From Dromaius novaehollandiae (taxonomy: Eukaryota; Chordata; Aves; Casuariiformes; Dromaiidae), in the NCBI RefSeq assembly GCF_036370855.1, contig NC_088099.1, positions 155,466,517-155,530,516 of the forward strand: a stretch of DNA of 64,000 bases, written 5' to 3'. Positions 51,001 through 62,075 of this stretch are shown piece after piece (the stretch's first letter is position 1; every line of letters begins with the position of its first letter). A program made the translations under genes and the position numbers. The notes beneath the pieces are model-generated. The model was not told where the DNA came from and ran no database searches. It saw only the letters and a program-made list of their open reading frames with translations.

Positions 51001-54000
51001 GGGAAGGCATATGTTTGAATAGGTTACGTCCCAAACTTTTTGACTTGTAAAGTGAAAGAAACTTGTGGTTTTGTTTACCGCAGTTGACTGCAGCAATGCT
51101 GCTTTTTATGTCAACATACATTTTAGTAAATGTTAGCTTGTACTCTGTAGTGATGGGCTGTTTGCAGTAACCTTGGGAGTACTGCTCTTATCTTATATTT
51201 ACACAACAAGTGCAAAGAAAGGAGATTAGGTATTTTTCCACAATGTTTTAAAGGCCTTTTTCTTCCTGTCTTGAACAAGGGCTGAACTTTAAACATTTCA
51301 AACACTTGGAATCTGTACAGTTAATTCAGAATTAATCATTTGCTGACAGGTCTATCCTGAGCAGAGTATATTCTTATTACCATGGATATACCGTGTATCT
51401 CAGGTCAGGTGCGATGGTTGTGCACAGCTCCAGCAAGGGAGATGGAAATTAGATTCACAAAACTGAGCTGGACTGGGACTACAAATCCAGAAAGTTAGGA
51501 TGGATGACCATAGAGCATGGCCTTCCTCTGGAAACAGGGAAGGACTTTGATAAGGAAGCAGGCCCTATCACAGGCATTTTGATGGACTGGACTCATAGAA
51601 AATTAGCATGATCTACTGCCCCCAAAGGAATAGATTTTTGTTTCTATAGCCCTACCTAAAATTTTATTTCAGCCACATAATTCTCAGACTTCTGTGCTTT
51701 ACAGAATTTTCCCTGTGCTCTTCCAGCAGCGGTAGCACTACCTGAAGCGATTTAAAAATGCCACATATCAATCCCAGTACAAGAGAGCTTTGACCAGCTT
51801 GACGACTGGGCTTACCACGCACATGCCTTTAAACATATTCTACCTCTGCACGTCTCAGTTACATCCTTGTGAAGCTGTGATAACAGCTGCTTCCCAGGGA
51901 GGCTGTGGGATTTCATTTGTCTCTATATGTTAAAAGAGCAGGATAAAACCCATCGCCATAAGTGCAATATACACTTCAAGAGCCCTGTACCCAACCAGCG
52001 CTGGGCAAGAGCAGCAGGTCGGCAGCGCTGATGCTCTCCCCTGCCCTGGGAAAGCTTGACTTGCGCTCGCCTCCTGCACCAGGCTGAGCAAGTGCATCAG
52101 CTTTGCTGGGGGTAGGTGGCATGCAGTTTTCAGAAAAAGAAAAGGATTTTTCTCGTGCTGCTTAGCACCACGGACAATATCTCCTCCGTCTCCTGCAGAG
52201 AGCAGCCCAGTTGAGCCGCACAGCTCTGTAATATGAACTTACAGTTAATTAAAGATATTTGGAGTGGAAGTGAGATTGAAGGGAACCATCACTGAAATGT
52301 AGCTTTACCTGCTATAAATCTGTGCCTTTCAGGTCAAGACCTGAACTCTCTCCTCACTGGAGAGACCCTGACACTTTTAGAGTTCATGCACTTTTGCTGC
52401 AACCAGTGACAATTTCAGAGGGGAACTGTCCTTCAAAAACTGCGTGTGTTCATTTGCTGAAATCTCCATCACCTCTGCATGAGTTCACCAGCTGTTTGCA
52501 CATAAAGCACTGAGGGGCTGGGGACTGCAGGAGGATTGTGTCGTAGCAGCCCCCAGGGTCACAGCCAGATTGGTCTATTAAATACGTGCATTTAGTTTTA
52601 CTCATACAATTTCCCTGTGAACACTAGAAAACCTTCGCAAGATGACACAGACCAAACAATTATATTTCTTCAGTCTTTCTCATTCATCTGGAGCTGAAAA
52701 TGCTTTATAACATTATATAAACTGATCTGCTATTACCAGAAAGCTGCTAAGGTCCAAGCGAGGGCAGAAACTGTTTAATGCTGCATCTAACACCATAAAG
52801 GGACTAGAGGTTGGCAGAGAGGAACAGGACAGTAACAGCAACCAAATCTAACCAAACCGTTAGCTGACCCACACAGATTATGATCAGTGGTAACCTCTTA
52901 TATCAGTCCTGCCTGTACAGGATGGTGACTTTTGCTATAGTTCTGCTATCTCAACCACACAGTTGGTCAGTTTGCTTGACCTGCTTTCCCACAGAGATTT
53001 TAATTTTGTTCAGGTGAGGGATTTTGAAAAAAGGGTTAAACAGTACAAATTTCCTGTAGCTCCTGACCAGCTCTGCTACCTCGGGAGGGTTTCTCCCCGG
53101 GCTGGGTTTGGTTAGGGGTGCTAGAAACCTGCCCATTTTCTCGCCCTGACGGTTGCTCGACTGAACGGCCTCCAGTCCCTTAAACATCCCTCACACTAAC
53201 GTCATCCATTGCAAACACTCATTACTCCAGCCTGCAAAATCGGTGCTTGCTCAACAGGCAAATTCAACACTTGTTCTCCTCAGTGGACCTCTTGAGGAAG
53301 CCAAAGGAATATCAAGAAGAGGAAACACAAAACACAAGCAAGTGGTATTTTGTATTTTCAAAATGGCCAAAAACCGAGTGGAAAGCAGAGAGCTTCCTTC
53401 CTACACGCTGCCCTAAGCTAACATTCACCCTGATGCTGATGATTTCCAAAGGGAAATTACAAGTTTGCTTAAAAATGTCTGTTGTTTCTGCAGAGGGACT
53501 GGAGCTGCTCAGAGGCTTTTACAAGGCTCTAGCTTCGCAGTGGAGCTTTTCTGTGGACAGGACAGCTTTCGACAGGAAGAAAGAACACCCAATTCACAGA
53601 AGCCACCGCAAACCTTCCCCAGCACAGCCACTTCTGCTAGCACGCTAAAATAAAACAGCAGTACCATACAACAGCTTGGGGCCAAGGAGTTAAGAGAAGT
53701 AAATAGAACAGAAGAAAATTACCAGTATTTATTCTGACAGTAACTGACTTAAAAATCACATTTCCCTACACACTAATCTCTAAATGATGATTTTTTTAGT
53801 GCAACTGAGATAACGTTAAACCATCTCTCCCAACAATCATCAAAAACTGTGTTTCAAAAGCAGGAACTTGGCAAATGTCTCCGAATACATGAAGAAGAGT
53901 CTGTCTTTCAGGGCTTAAATGTTCCTTTGCTATACATGTCACTTTCTTTGGGAAGAAAATTAAGGACTTACATCATTTGCTAGATTGCCTTAGAGACAAA

Positions 54001-55509
54001 CAAACAAAAAAAAGCAACAGATGAATGTCAAAGCAATTCAGCACTGGTGGTCTTAAGATTAGTTTATGAACATCCATGTTATATCATTACTAAAGTCAAT
54101 GTCAGAGAAGTTGAGTCTTAACTGAAGACTGTTCTAAATCCAGAGGAAATACCCGTTGTAGCACATGTAAGAATGTAAAGTTTACCGTGGCAGGAAGCCT
54201 GCTGAAAGCTTACAGAAAAATAAAATATTTCTGTGCTACCAGACAACCACAAGAGACAAATTTTAAGTTGCAAGAATAGAATGTTTCCCAAAGCTTTGTG
54301 TAGCTATTAGAATTTCCATCCAAACTTTTTTTTTAGGATTTTAAAGTGCTCATGTTTTGTGCACTTCTAATTTAAGCAGAATTTGGCATGTAGAATAATA
54401 AGACTTTGTCTATTGGTCAGAAAAACTGAACTATTCTTTATCATTGGTGTTAACAAGATTAATTTCAGTTTAGCAGTTTCTTTTAGATGGATTTTAAAGG
54501 AATGGAAGCTGCTAAAATTGTGCCAAGTTTAATTTTACTTAGGAGACCTGACAACTCGTATGTGTACATGGCTGAGATGATTGCCACCCCTTCTTGCTTC
54601 CCTCCTGCATATGCAGCCCTCAAAGAGAAAACTGACACAAACCACTTCAGAAGACAGAAGGAAATCTGTAACCCAAAACAGCTTTCTCATAGTGCCACCA
54701 TTGGATTCAGCCTTCAGTATTTCTCCAAATTCCTCAATAAGTATTGTAAGCAAAAAACTACCTTTTACCTGGTCTAACTACTAGCTATGCCCACTGAATG
54801 CTGGTCTTTACAATTCCAGCTGCGTGCTCCACACCGTATGGCTTACACAAAAGCTGTCCAAGCCAAATCAAGCCATTGCCTAGACACCTGTATAGGACAC
54901 TGTCATTTCCATCGGTCTAGCACTGTGTCATCGGTGTCCCCTGTGGGGCTTGCCAGGATTACAAAGTCACAGTGTAAGATGGAGGCTGCACAGACATAGC
55001 CAAGAGAGACTTGACCAGCTTGACTTGGTGGCAGTCGTAAATCACATGCACTATATGGGGCTTACAGCAGTTATATACGTGCACTCAAGCCAAGGGGCTT
55101 CCTTTGAGAATGAGGGCAGGCATTAAGACAGCAAATCAGTCCCATATCTAGGGGAAAATGCTGCAGACTGTGGCCAGGAGAATGAGAAGCATAAAATCAG
55201 GCTAGGAGGGCCCTCTCTTTCTCCTCCCTGTGGTAAGTGCTGCCCCACAGCACCAAGCAACCTCCTCTCCCAGCTCTGCCCCTATAGCAAAATCTAACCA
55301 CTAGTGACCACCACGAATGTCCGTGTTATGGTCTCACTACAGAGCATTAGGGCAGGTCATCTGGGCTCCTGTCAGTAGTCTCATCCAGCAAATGCAAACT
55401 CACTAGAAGGGGAAGCTGGCTCTGCCCTGTGAACAAGAAAGAGCCTGCGGCACTCAGCTGCCACCAAGTCCCTCTCAGAGTCCCTGTGAAAGGAAATCAA
55501 AAGACATTA
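48011..55509. other. Intergenic, no gene seen
   Basis: About 7.5 kb between the CR1 fragment and the 3' end of ENPP2, without a supported gene. Open frames (for example 53247-53648 and 54487-54777 on the + strand) are unrecognised and have no clear splice or promoter context. Confidence 0.65.
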
Positions 55510-55953
55510 AAAAAACTGAATGTGTGGTTTATTATATTTAAGATTCTACTTGTCTATAGGGTTTAAATATGTCTGTCACATAGTTAACAGTAAATTAATG
55601 TAATTTTACATGTTCAGTATTTTGATACACAGTACAGGACTACAAGTGTGGTAAAGGAGCATGGGAAATTACTATTTCCTTGATGCATGTATCAAATCCT
55701 GCAGCACCACTTAAAAGCTTGGACTAAGGGCTCAAGCTGCAGTATTACAAGCGCTACTAAATAAACCAAAAAAACATACCTATATTAAACATTAGAGAAA
55801 CAAAACAAATGACAAAAGGTTTTAATATTTAAGATTTGATACAGGATTAAAATACTAATATTTTTAATGTCCTGGTTTCAAATTAATAAATATAAAAACA
55901 ATATAAAAATATACACCAGTTGATAAAAGGATGCACTGAGTAAGATTAGAAAG
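55510..55953 (-). other. ENPP2: ENPP2 3' UTR
   Basis: About 440 bases of AT-rich sequence between the ENPP2 stop codon (reading leftward) and the region just past the poly(A) signal. The left edge is inferred from the signal. Confidence 0.75.
55528..55533 (-). terminator. ENPP2: Poly(A) signal of ENPP2 (AATAAA on - strand)
   Basis: TTTATT on the + strand, AATAAA on the - strand, about 420 bases after the stop. It is the only canonical signal I see between the stop and 55500. Confidence 0.75.
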
Positions 55954-56124
55954 CTAAATTTCACTTTCAAACGTATGCAGGTATGTCTTTAGGGAGAGGA
56001 TTTCTGTGTAGCTGCGACTGGTCTTTCGGAAGAAGTCCAAGCTTGTGAGCTGTTCGATGTCACGCACCCGTGCAGTGTGCATCTTAAGCAGATCTTCAAC
56101 CCACTTTGATTCATCCTCCAAGCT
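55954..56124 (-). CDS. ENPP2: ENPP2 last coding exon
   Basis: Fifty-six codons plus TAG (55954-55956), starting [11 protein letters not shown] after an acceptor that reads atttcag on the - strand. It includes the conserved [19 protein letters not shown] helix region at the end of the nuclease-like domain. Confidence 0.97.
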   Translation of the reverse strand, partial: SLEDESKWVEDLLKMHTARVRDIEQLTSLDFFRKTSRSYTEILSLKTYLHTFESEI

Positions 56125-59100
56125 CTGAAATGGGAAAAAAAATTATAACATGCTGTGCCAGAAAGCTACCCTAAAAGCAAGTGTAGCCTTTCTAAAAGTT
56201 AGGTCCCTTTGAACAATCTCTGAGCACTACTCAGGAACAATTAAGGTAAGGTGCCCTAAGGTAAAGGAAGCCTAAGGTAAAGGGATTCACAGAAAACAGG
56301 TTTGAAACTTTAGATGCAAGATCATCCCTACGGTTTTATTTCAGGATCCATTTTAGGATATTGGCTGAGACAGGGGCCAAAGTCATCTGTGAAAAGCTGA
56401 CTCAACATTGCAGGTGTTTCAAAAAAGCATGCATGCTGCTCTGAGAAGATCCGTAGGTCACTATATAATTTTTATCCCACAGAAAGAGCTCCATATTTAT
56501 CAGTCATTCCATATTTCCATATTCCATATGATTCTCCCACCATGCATGCATTATTCTCATCTGATCAGCACCTCCTCTAACCTTTCCACCTTACCATTAG
56601 TAGACCATTATGATTAATTTGATGACCATTATGATTAATATAATGAATAATGAGGATAAGGTTTATGATGGTACCTGTAAAACACTTGTATTAAAACAGG
56701 CATATTATTCGCTGATAGAACAAATATTTTGACTAAAAGTTTTTCCATATGAAAGAATCAAGAAGGTGATTTTCCCAGGGTCATCTGCAGTCCAACTCAG
56801 GCTGCACGGATGCAATATCTCTTAGGAGACTGGTCCAAGAGACACAGGGAACCACCACAACAGTTCCAAAAGGGGCAGGTCCTGCTCTGCTTCCTATCAC
56901 CCCCTTTCTCCCAGCTGCTTGTGCCTGTTGCTTGCCTTGTGCCAGCTCTGTGCTTGTTGGAGATACCCACAAACTAATTTAACTCATTTTTTTCATGAGA
57001 AAATCAGCCCTGCAAAACAGCGGAGTTATTGGCTGTTTGAATGAGTTAAATCAGCTCAGTGACGTGTCCCAGGAGCAGGACAACCAGCACCTGTGACTGT
57101 AAGGCTGGGAGCAGACGTGGGAAAAGCACAGAGCAAACAGGACTTTCCCCCTTTCGGCCTCACGAGCTGGCACGTTAGCACCACTGCCAGGAAGCCTCGC
57201 GTTAGGGCACGGAGGTTTGTGCTCAGGGCATTCAAACACGGCGTATGTGACCCAGAAATCTTACTGGTAAAATTCCTCCATTTCTGTGCTTACTCCTGAA
57301 TTAATCCCCTTTCAAGTATCTCAGCAAGGTCCCCCTGTGACGGGGTCTTCTCACAGACAAAAACGCAGCTTCTGTAACCCCGGAGACTACCCAAAGCAGT
57401 GGAAGCGCCACAGACCAGGCTGCGTGTCTCTCTGTAAAAGCCAGGAAGGTGAGTGCGATCGTTTGCACAGAGAGGACAAGTAGGTCACAGCCGGCTGCTC
57501 TAAAGCATACGTCCATGACCAGTCAGCACCCATCTGTTTTGATACAGGAAGCTTTTTAGCTCCAAAACCACTTTGCCTTTTCCTGTCCATGTCGATAGCA
57601 ACCTGAGGCCCAAAACCACGTCTGAAATATGAAATGAGAGATGCAAATTAAGACAGAAAAAAAGGGAACATGCTCTGCTCCTTCCCCTCAGCCTGCCCGT
57701 GCTCCAGGAACACGGCTTGGCAGCACACAGCTGCAGGAAATCCCTTGCTCAGTGTTCAGTCTGGTGATCGGGTTGCTAGTCTGCAGATGGGCCTAAATGA
57801 GGTTACTACTGTAAATGCAATTACTGTGACATATTCTTGTCTTCAAGCCTTCCTTTTAAACAGGAAATCTGCATTTTATAGACCTCAGATGGAAGTCCCA
57901 TTGCCACAAAGATCAGCTTTTAGGCTACAAGGATGACTCAAAAAAGTTTGCAAAAGAACTACAATATCATTAAATCACAGGACTTTCAGCTGTGTTTTAA
58001 ACCAAGCACAGCAAGAGAACATCTGCATAACCCTAGAAAAACAGTCAGTTCATCTGTGTTTTAGTTTTTCTGTTCCACAACTGACCTGTGAAATCTCAGG
58101 TCCAGTAATGAGGTTTTTAAACACATCGATCAACTGAAATGGTATTATATTACTGCAAAACAACTGATTAAGTGTATATATTTAAAATGATGCTATTTTC
58201 TCCATCTGTGCCAATTAGTTTTACCGCAACAGCACTCAATAATAAGACTTTTAGTGAGTCTTAGAAGGAAAAAAGAACAACTGAAGAAATGGAGCTAAAT
58301 AGAAATAGGCAATAAAATAGGAGGCTAATGTAAAATTTCTTTGAAAAGATACCAGATATTCCAAACCAAAGAACTGCAGTAATATCCGTCTCTGTGATAT
58401 CAACAAAGCATATGTGAGAAATTATTAGTTGGAAAGCTGAAGATGCGCAGAATGCAGACAGGTGGATCAGGAAATGGCTTATTAAAAGAGGTATTTAAAG
58501 ATTCTGCTGAAAGGGAAAACAGTGGCCTGGAGGCAGTTTCTAGCAGAGTTCCTCCACAGCCATGGTCTTGGAACTGATTTTATTTAATATTTCCGTAAGT
58601 GCTTTTTGTGCCAAGGTCGTTAAGTGTGCTAGCAAAAAACAGTTGGGAGCTCCTGTCAATGCAGAGGAAGACTGGAATGTCATACTGCAAGATCCAGACG
58701 CCTTGAGAGCTGGAACCATCAATACAGTATGAAACTGGGTTATTCTCTTTGACACTGAGAACTTCTGGTAAGCTGGGTGGGAGCTCCTCAGGTGAAACAG
58801 CAGATAGAGGAGAAGGACCCAGGCGTGCTTATTTATTGCAGGATGATTGTGAGGCACCATTATAATACAGCTGTGGTAAAAGCAAATCCTAGAAAGTATC
58901 AGAAGAGTTAGGTCCAGTGCAAAGAATGCCATTTTCATTTTGAGATCTCAGCTGGAATATTTTATCTCATTCATGTCCCAGAAAAAAATCAGGCTGGAAC
59001 AAATGCATAGGGAGGCTACTAAAACACTCATCCTCTCTTACAGGAGGAGCAAAAAAGGTCCCGAGTCTCCTGTGAATAGAGAGAGGTGTATACCTAGAGT

Positions 59101-62075
59101 ATAATCATAAATCATCCGGAGGGGTAAAACCCAAAGAAGCCCAGTGAAGTCATAGAAAGCCATAGAAAAATGTTGACACAAGAAGAAATGAGTAAAACCT
59201 CACCATGAATAAACACAGTTTGGAAATGAGACAAATTCTAATGAGAAGAGTAGCGGTGTTCTCCAACGGCCATGTAAAGAGAGAGAAAGTGTGTGCAACA
59301 AGAGCAGAGGGGGAAAGCTAATATTTCTGCAGAACTTAAAAGAAAACTGTGGAGAGGTTAAGGAAAAATTCTCATATTATCCCAAGCATTTCATCCATGA
59401 AGCATTTGAGGTTTTACACAGTCACTTCTTTGAACGAGACAAATGCAATACCATGTGCAAGAGTAAGACTGACAGCGTACATGAGTGTCAAAATTTTGCC
59501 TAACTATATTTTGATTGAAGAGCTATATTTAAACATTTTTGTAGTGGTTCTTTGCTATGTCAAGCATAGAGTAATGTCCATTCATGACTATGTAGTAGCA
59601 CTACAATTGCACACAGAACTGTAAATATATTTACACCATATGTAGCATAAACTACACAGAAAAGAAATCGGGGCTGGAATGTAAAAGAACAAAGAGGAAA
59701 AAAGCCATTATTTTGAGCATTTCATGAAAAAGATTTCAGCCTTTTATGAGGACAATGACACCTACCAGTTAGAGCACAATGTAGGGAGAGAAGCGGGGAA
59801 AAAAAGGACTTTGTCATAAAATCACGTATGGGGAGACATATGAAGGCACAGGCACTAGAAACTGCCAGATTAGTAACTTCCAGATCACCAACTGGACCTT
59901 GATTCAAAGGTCTAGCAGGAAAGTCATCCAGAGAAAAAATACAATGAAATATATGTAAGACTTTCTGAATGTTCAGATAGAAGATTATCTTTGCCCAAAG
60001 CAGTGAAGAGTCTAAATAGGAGGAAGCCAGACCTCTTCAAGAGAGAGGGGGACCGCTCCAAAAGTTTGGTTTTCAAAAAGAGAGACCTGAAAGCAAGCGA
60101 TGTTTGATGAATGAGAAAGAGACACTGTTCCAGGTGAATTGTGTACAGAGTAGGAATGACTATTTCTGCTTGTAGCTGGAAAAGGAGTTTTAACTTTTTG
60201 TGCCAATACAAAATTTGTAACATTAATGTGTTCATTCAGGAAACAGACTCCTGGCAGCCTATAGTGACAAGTCTGTGTGCAGGAATCCATACAGCTGTGC
60301 AACGGGAGAACAAGTTCAGGCGGAAGGACAAGTCGAAATACAGCTGCCTGTGATGACTGCTGTCCTAGCAGAGTGCAGTAACCCGTGCGGACTGTACCAG
60401 CTCTCCTGCTGCATGATCAGCTGCAGAATATTCATGTTACTTTCTAAAGCTCTGACCAAACCCAGTCCTTTGTTCTTCACCAAGATTCTTACACTATAGG
60501 ATTTTTCATCCTAAAGGAATACAAAGAGGAACAGGAGGGTATCTGTTCATCTCTGTGATTGCCAAAAAAGAGAACCCGAACTTCCCCTTTGAATCAAGAC
60601 ATGTCCTGGAAACAGCAAGAGTTGGCACTCTCCCCCAGACAGACAGCAGATGGACACTGTAACAACTATACTCTACCTGCATGTGGAAACAGACCTCGCT
60701 AAAAACCATCGGGCTCGCTGCCACCACAATACATCCTGGGCACAGAGCCTTTCCCCCCAGCCTGCTCCGAGGTTGCACTGACAGAGTCTGGCAAAACGTG
60801 CAAGCCCACAAGTTGCTTACTGTGCTGCCAACTTACTGCATGTCAGCTCTTCCAGATAATTTTATTGTGCAGTAATAGTTCTACATTTTCTCTGATAGCC
60901 GCATTAATCATGAAGGAGCACTCCTGCCTAACGAGTGGAACACAACACTTTGTAACAGAGTCACTGCCCTGTGGTTTCAGTCGAGACATCGGTGAGCTGT
61001 AGTATCTTCCAACTGTAATTGGGTTTCACATATCCCATGGTCATGTTTATCATGGGGCTGCAACAACGCAGCAGAACCTCGCTGAACTTACATTGCAGCT
61101 CTCGTCGTTGTCAGGCCGATGGGGAAGTATGTAGGAGAGAACCGAGAGTGGTCCGTCGCACTTGTCAGCAGGCTGAGTGAAGTCTAAGCAGCTGGTTATG
61201 ATGCTGTAGTAATGAGTTGGAACAGGGATAGCGCTGCCTTCCACAAACCTGCGGCGGAAAGGGAGATCGCCACAGATAAAGCAAACATTTACCCACAGAG
61301 AATTAACCTTTTTGGAAGAAGGGGTTACACAAACAGTAAGATATTCCCTCCCCTACGTGTGGGTACACATGTATTTTGTCGAGATGTGTTTGATTACTAA
61401 ACTCAGTCTTAAAATGAGCATTCAGTTAGCTCATGTTTTGATACTGTGCCATAGCAGTACCACATGCTGATTTCTAAAAGGCTTCTTCAGTTCAGGGATA
61501 TAGGCAGAAAGCACTACTGAATTAACAAAAGGCTTGAGTATCTAACTCAATAGCACTATGATATGCTCTGATATCCAGCTGCCCACTCTTAAGCTGCAGA
61601 GAAAATCAGAGAAAAGAGATTATTTGAAACATAAATTAGCTTCATCTTAAGGATGAATGAACACATGATTTAAAAATCAAGGTGAAGAGTTATTTAGTGA
61701 ATTGCCATTCCTGTATTTTTTCACTGTCCTACTTATAAGGGTCTTGAAGAAAAATCTTCTTTGAAAGAGTCAGGAAATCCACATGGTGTATCTAGCGGCT
61801 TTATTGCTTTCAAAAATCACCAGCAATCATGGTTCAAGTTAGTATTCTGTATCTCCTCCCCAAAATTAATGTGAAAAGGTTGAATTGTTTAAGATAAAGG
61901 CATCATTAAGTGAAGCAGTAGCAAATCAGTTTAAACTCTTACTGTTTTACTTTGTCAGGTGTATCATGTAAACCATCATAGTCATAGTCAAAGATCGGTC
62001 CACTTATTACATTGACTCCGTTTCGTTCAGTGGCGTATCTCTTCACCAAAACTCTTTGGAAATAATTCCATATCT
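55954..62075 (-). CDS. ENPP2: ENPP2 (autotaxin), last three coding exons; 5' part outside the window
   Basis: Secreted lysophospholipase D that turns lysophosphatidylcholine into lysophosphatidic acid. Only the C-terminal part of its nuclease-like domain lies here: exons at 62075-61943, 61248-61092 and 56124-55954 (- strand), together 461 nt or about 153 residues plus stop. The catalytic phosphodiesterase domain is beyond the right edge. Visible signatures are the EF-hand-like calcium loop DYDYDGLHD, the [12 protein letters not shown] disulphide pair, and ESCN, whose cysteine corresponds to the one that family knowledge (mouse C805) pairs with the catalytic domain. The end, [11 protein letters not shown], differs little from the mammalian C-terminus. 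Splice phases join cleanly (CA|G across the first junction). The exon before 62075 was not found up to 64000. ENPP2 converges on CCN3. Confidence 0.96.
56125..61091 (-). other. ENPP2: ENPP2 last intron, about 5.0 kb
   Basis: Bounded by gtaag at 61091-61087 and cag at 56127-56125 (- strand). It contains a long CR1 fragment at 58440-59290, listed separately, in the opposite orientation to ENPP2. Open frames inside (for example 58540-58938, - strand) fall on the CR1 antisense or are chance. Confidence 0.9.
58440..59290 (+). mobile_element. CR1 LINE fragment, about 850 bp, antisense to ENPP2
   Basis: The longest repeat in the window. Collinear CR1 blocks are 'caggtggatcaggaaatggc', 'aaaacagtggcctggaggca', 'agcagagttcctccacagcc', 'gaggaagactggaatgtcat', 'aggagaaggacccaggcgtg', 'gcaggatgattgtgag', 'caggctggaacaaatgca' and 'acaagaagaaatgagt'. 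It covers the second half of the reverse transcriptase into the region before the 3' UTR, with many frameshifts and stops. An old insertion that encodes no intact protein. Confidence 0.85.
61092..61248 (-). CDS. ENPP2: ENPP2 penultimate coding exon
   Basis: A 157-nt exon: one base completing a split codon, then 52 codons from [14 protein letters not shown] to DNDESCN. Cysteines of SC and KC are ten residues apart and the ESC cysteine is 31 beyond the first, matching the mouse spacing C774, C784 and C805. The acceptor reads ccgccgcag and the donor gtaag. Confidence 0.97.
61249..61942 (-). other. ENPP2: ENPP2 intron, 694 bp
   Basis: Donor gtaag (61942-61938) and acceptor cag (61251-61249) on the - strand. 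AT-rich with no recognised feature. Confidence 0.9.
61943..62075 (-). CDS. ENPP2: ENPP2 antepenultimate coding exon
   Basis: A 133-nt exon: two bases completing a split codon, 43 codons from [14 protein letters not shown] to DKVK, and CA of the next codon. It holds the calcium-binding loop [13 protein letters not shown], which in mouse autotaxin coordinates calcium with alternating acidic residues. The acceptor is ggcag, preceded by a run of 15 or more A on the + strand (T on the coding strand), a strong polypyrimidine tract. Confidence 0.96.

Noticed and set aside
54487-54777. 96-codon + strand frame preceded by an acceptor-like cttttag
   Set aside because: No family match, no partner exon, and overlapping open frames in two other registers.
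58540-58938. 132-codon - strand frame in the ENPP2 intron
   Set aside because: It is the antisense of the CR1 fragment and not a gene.
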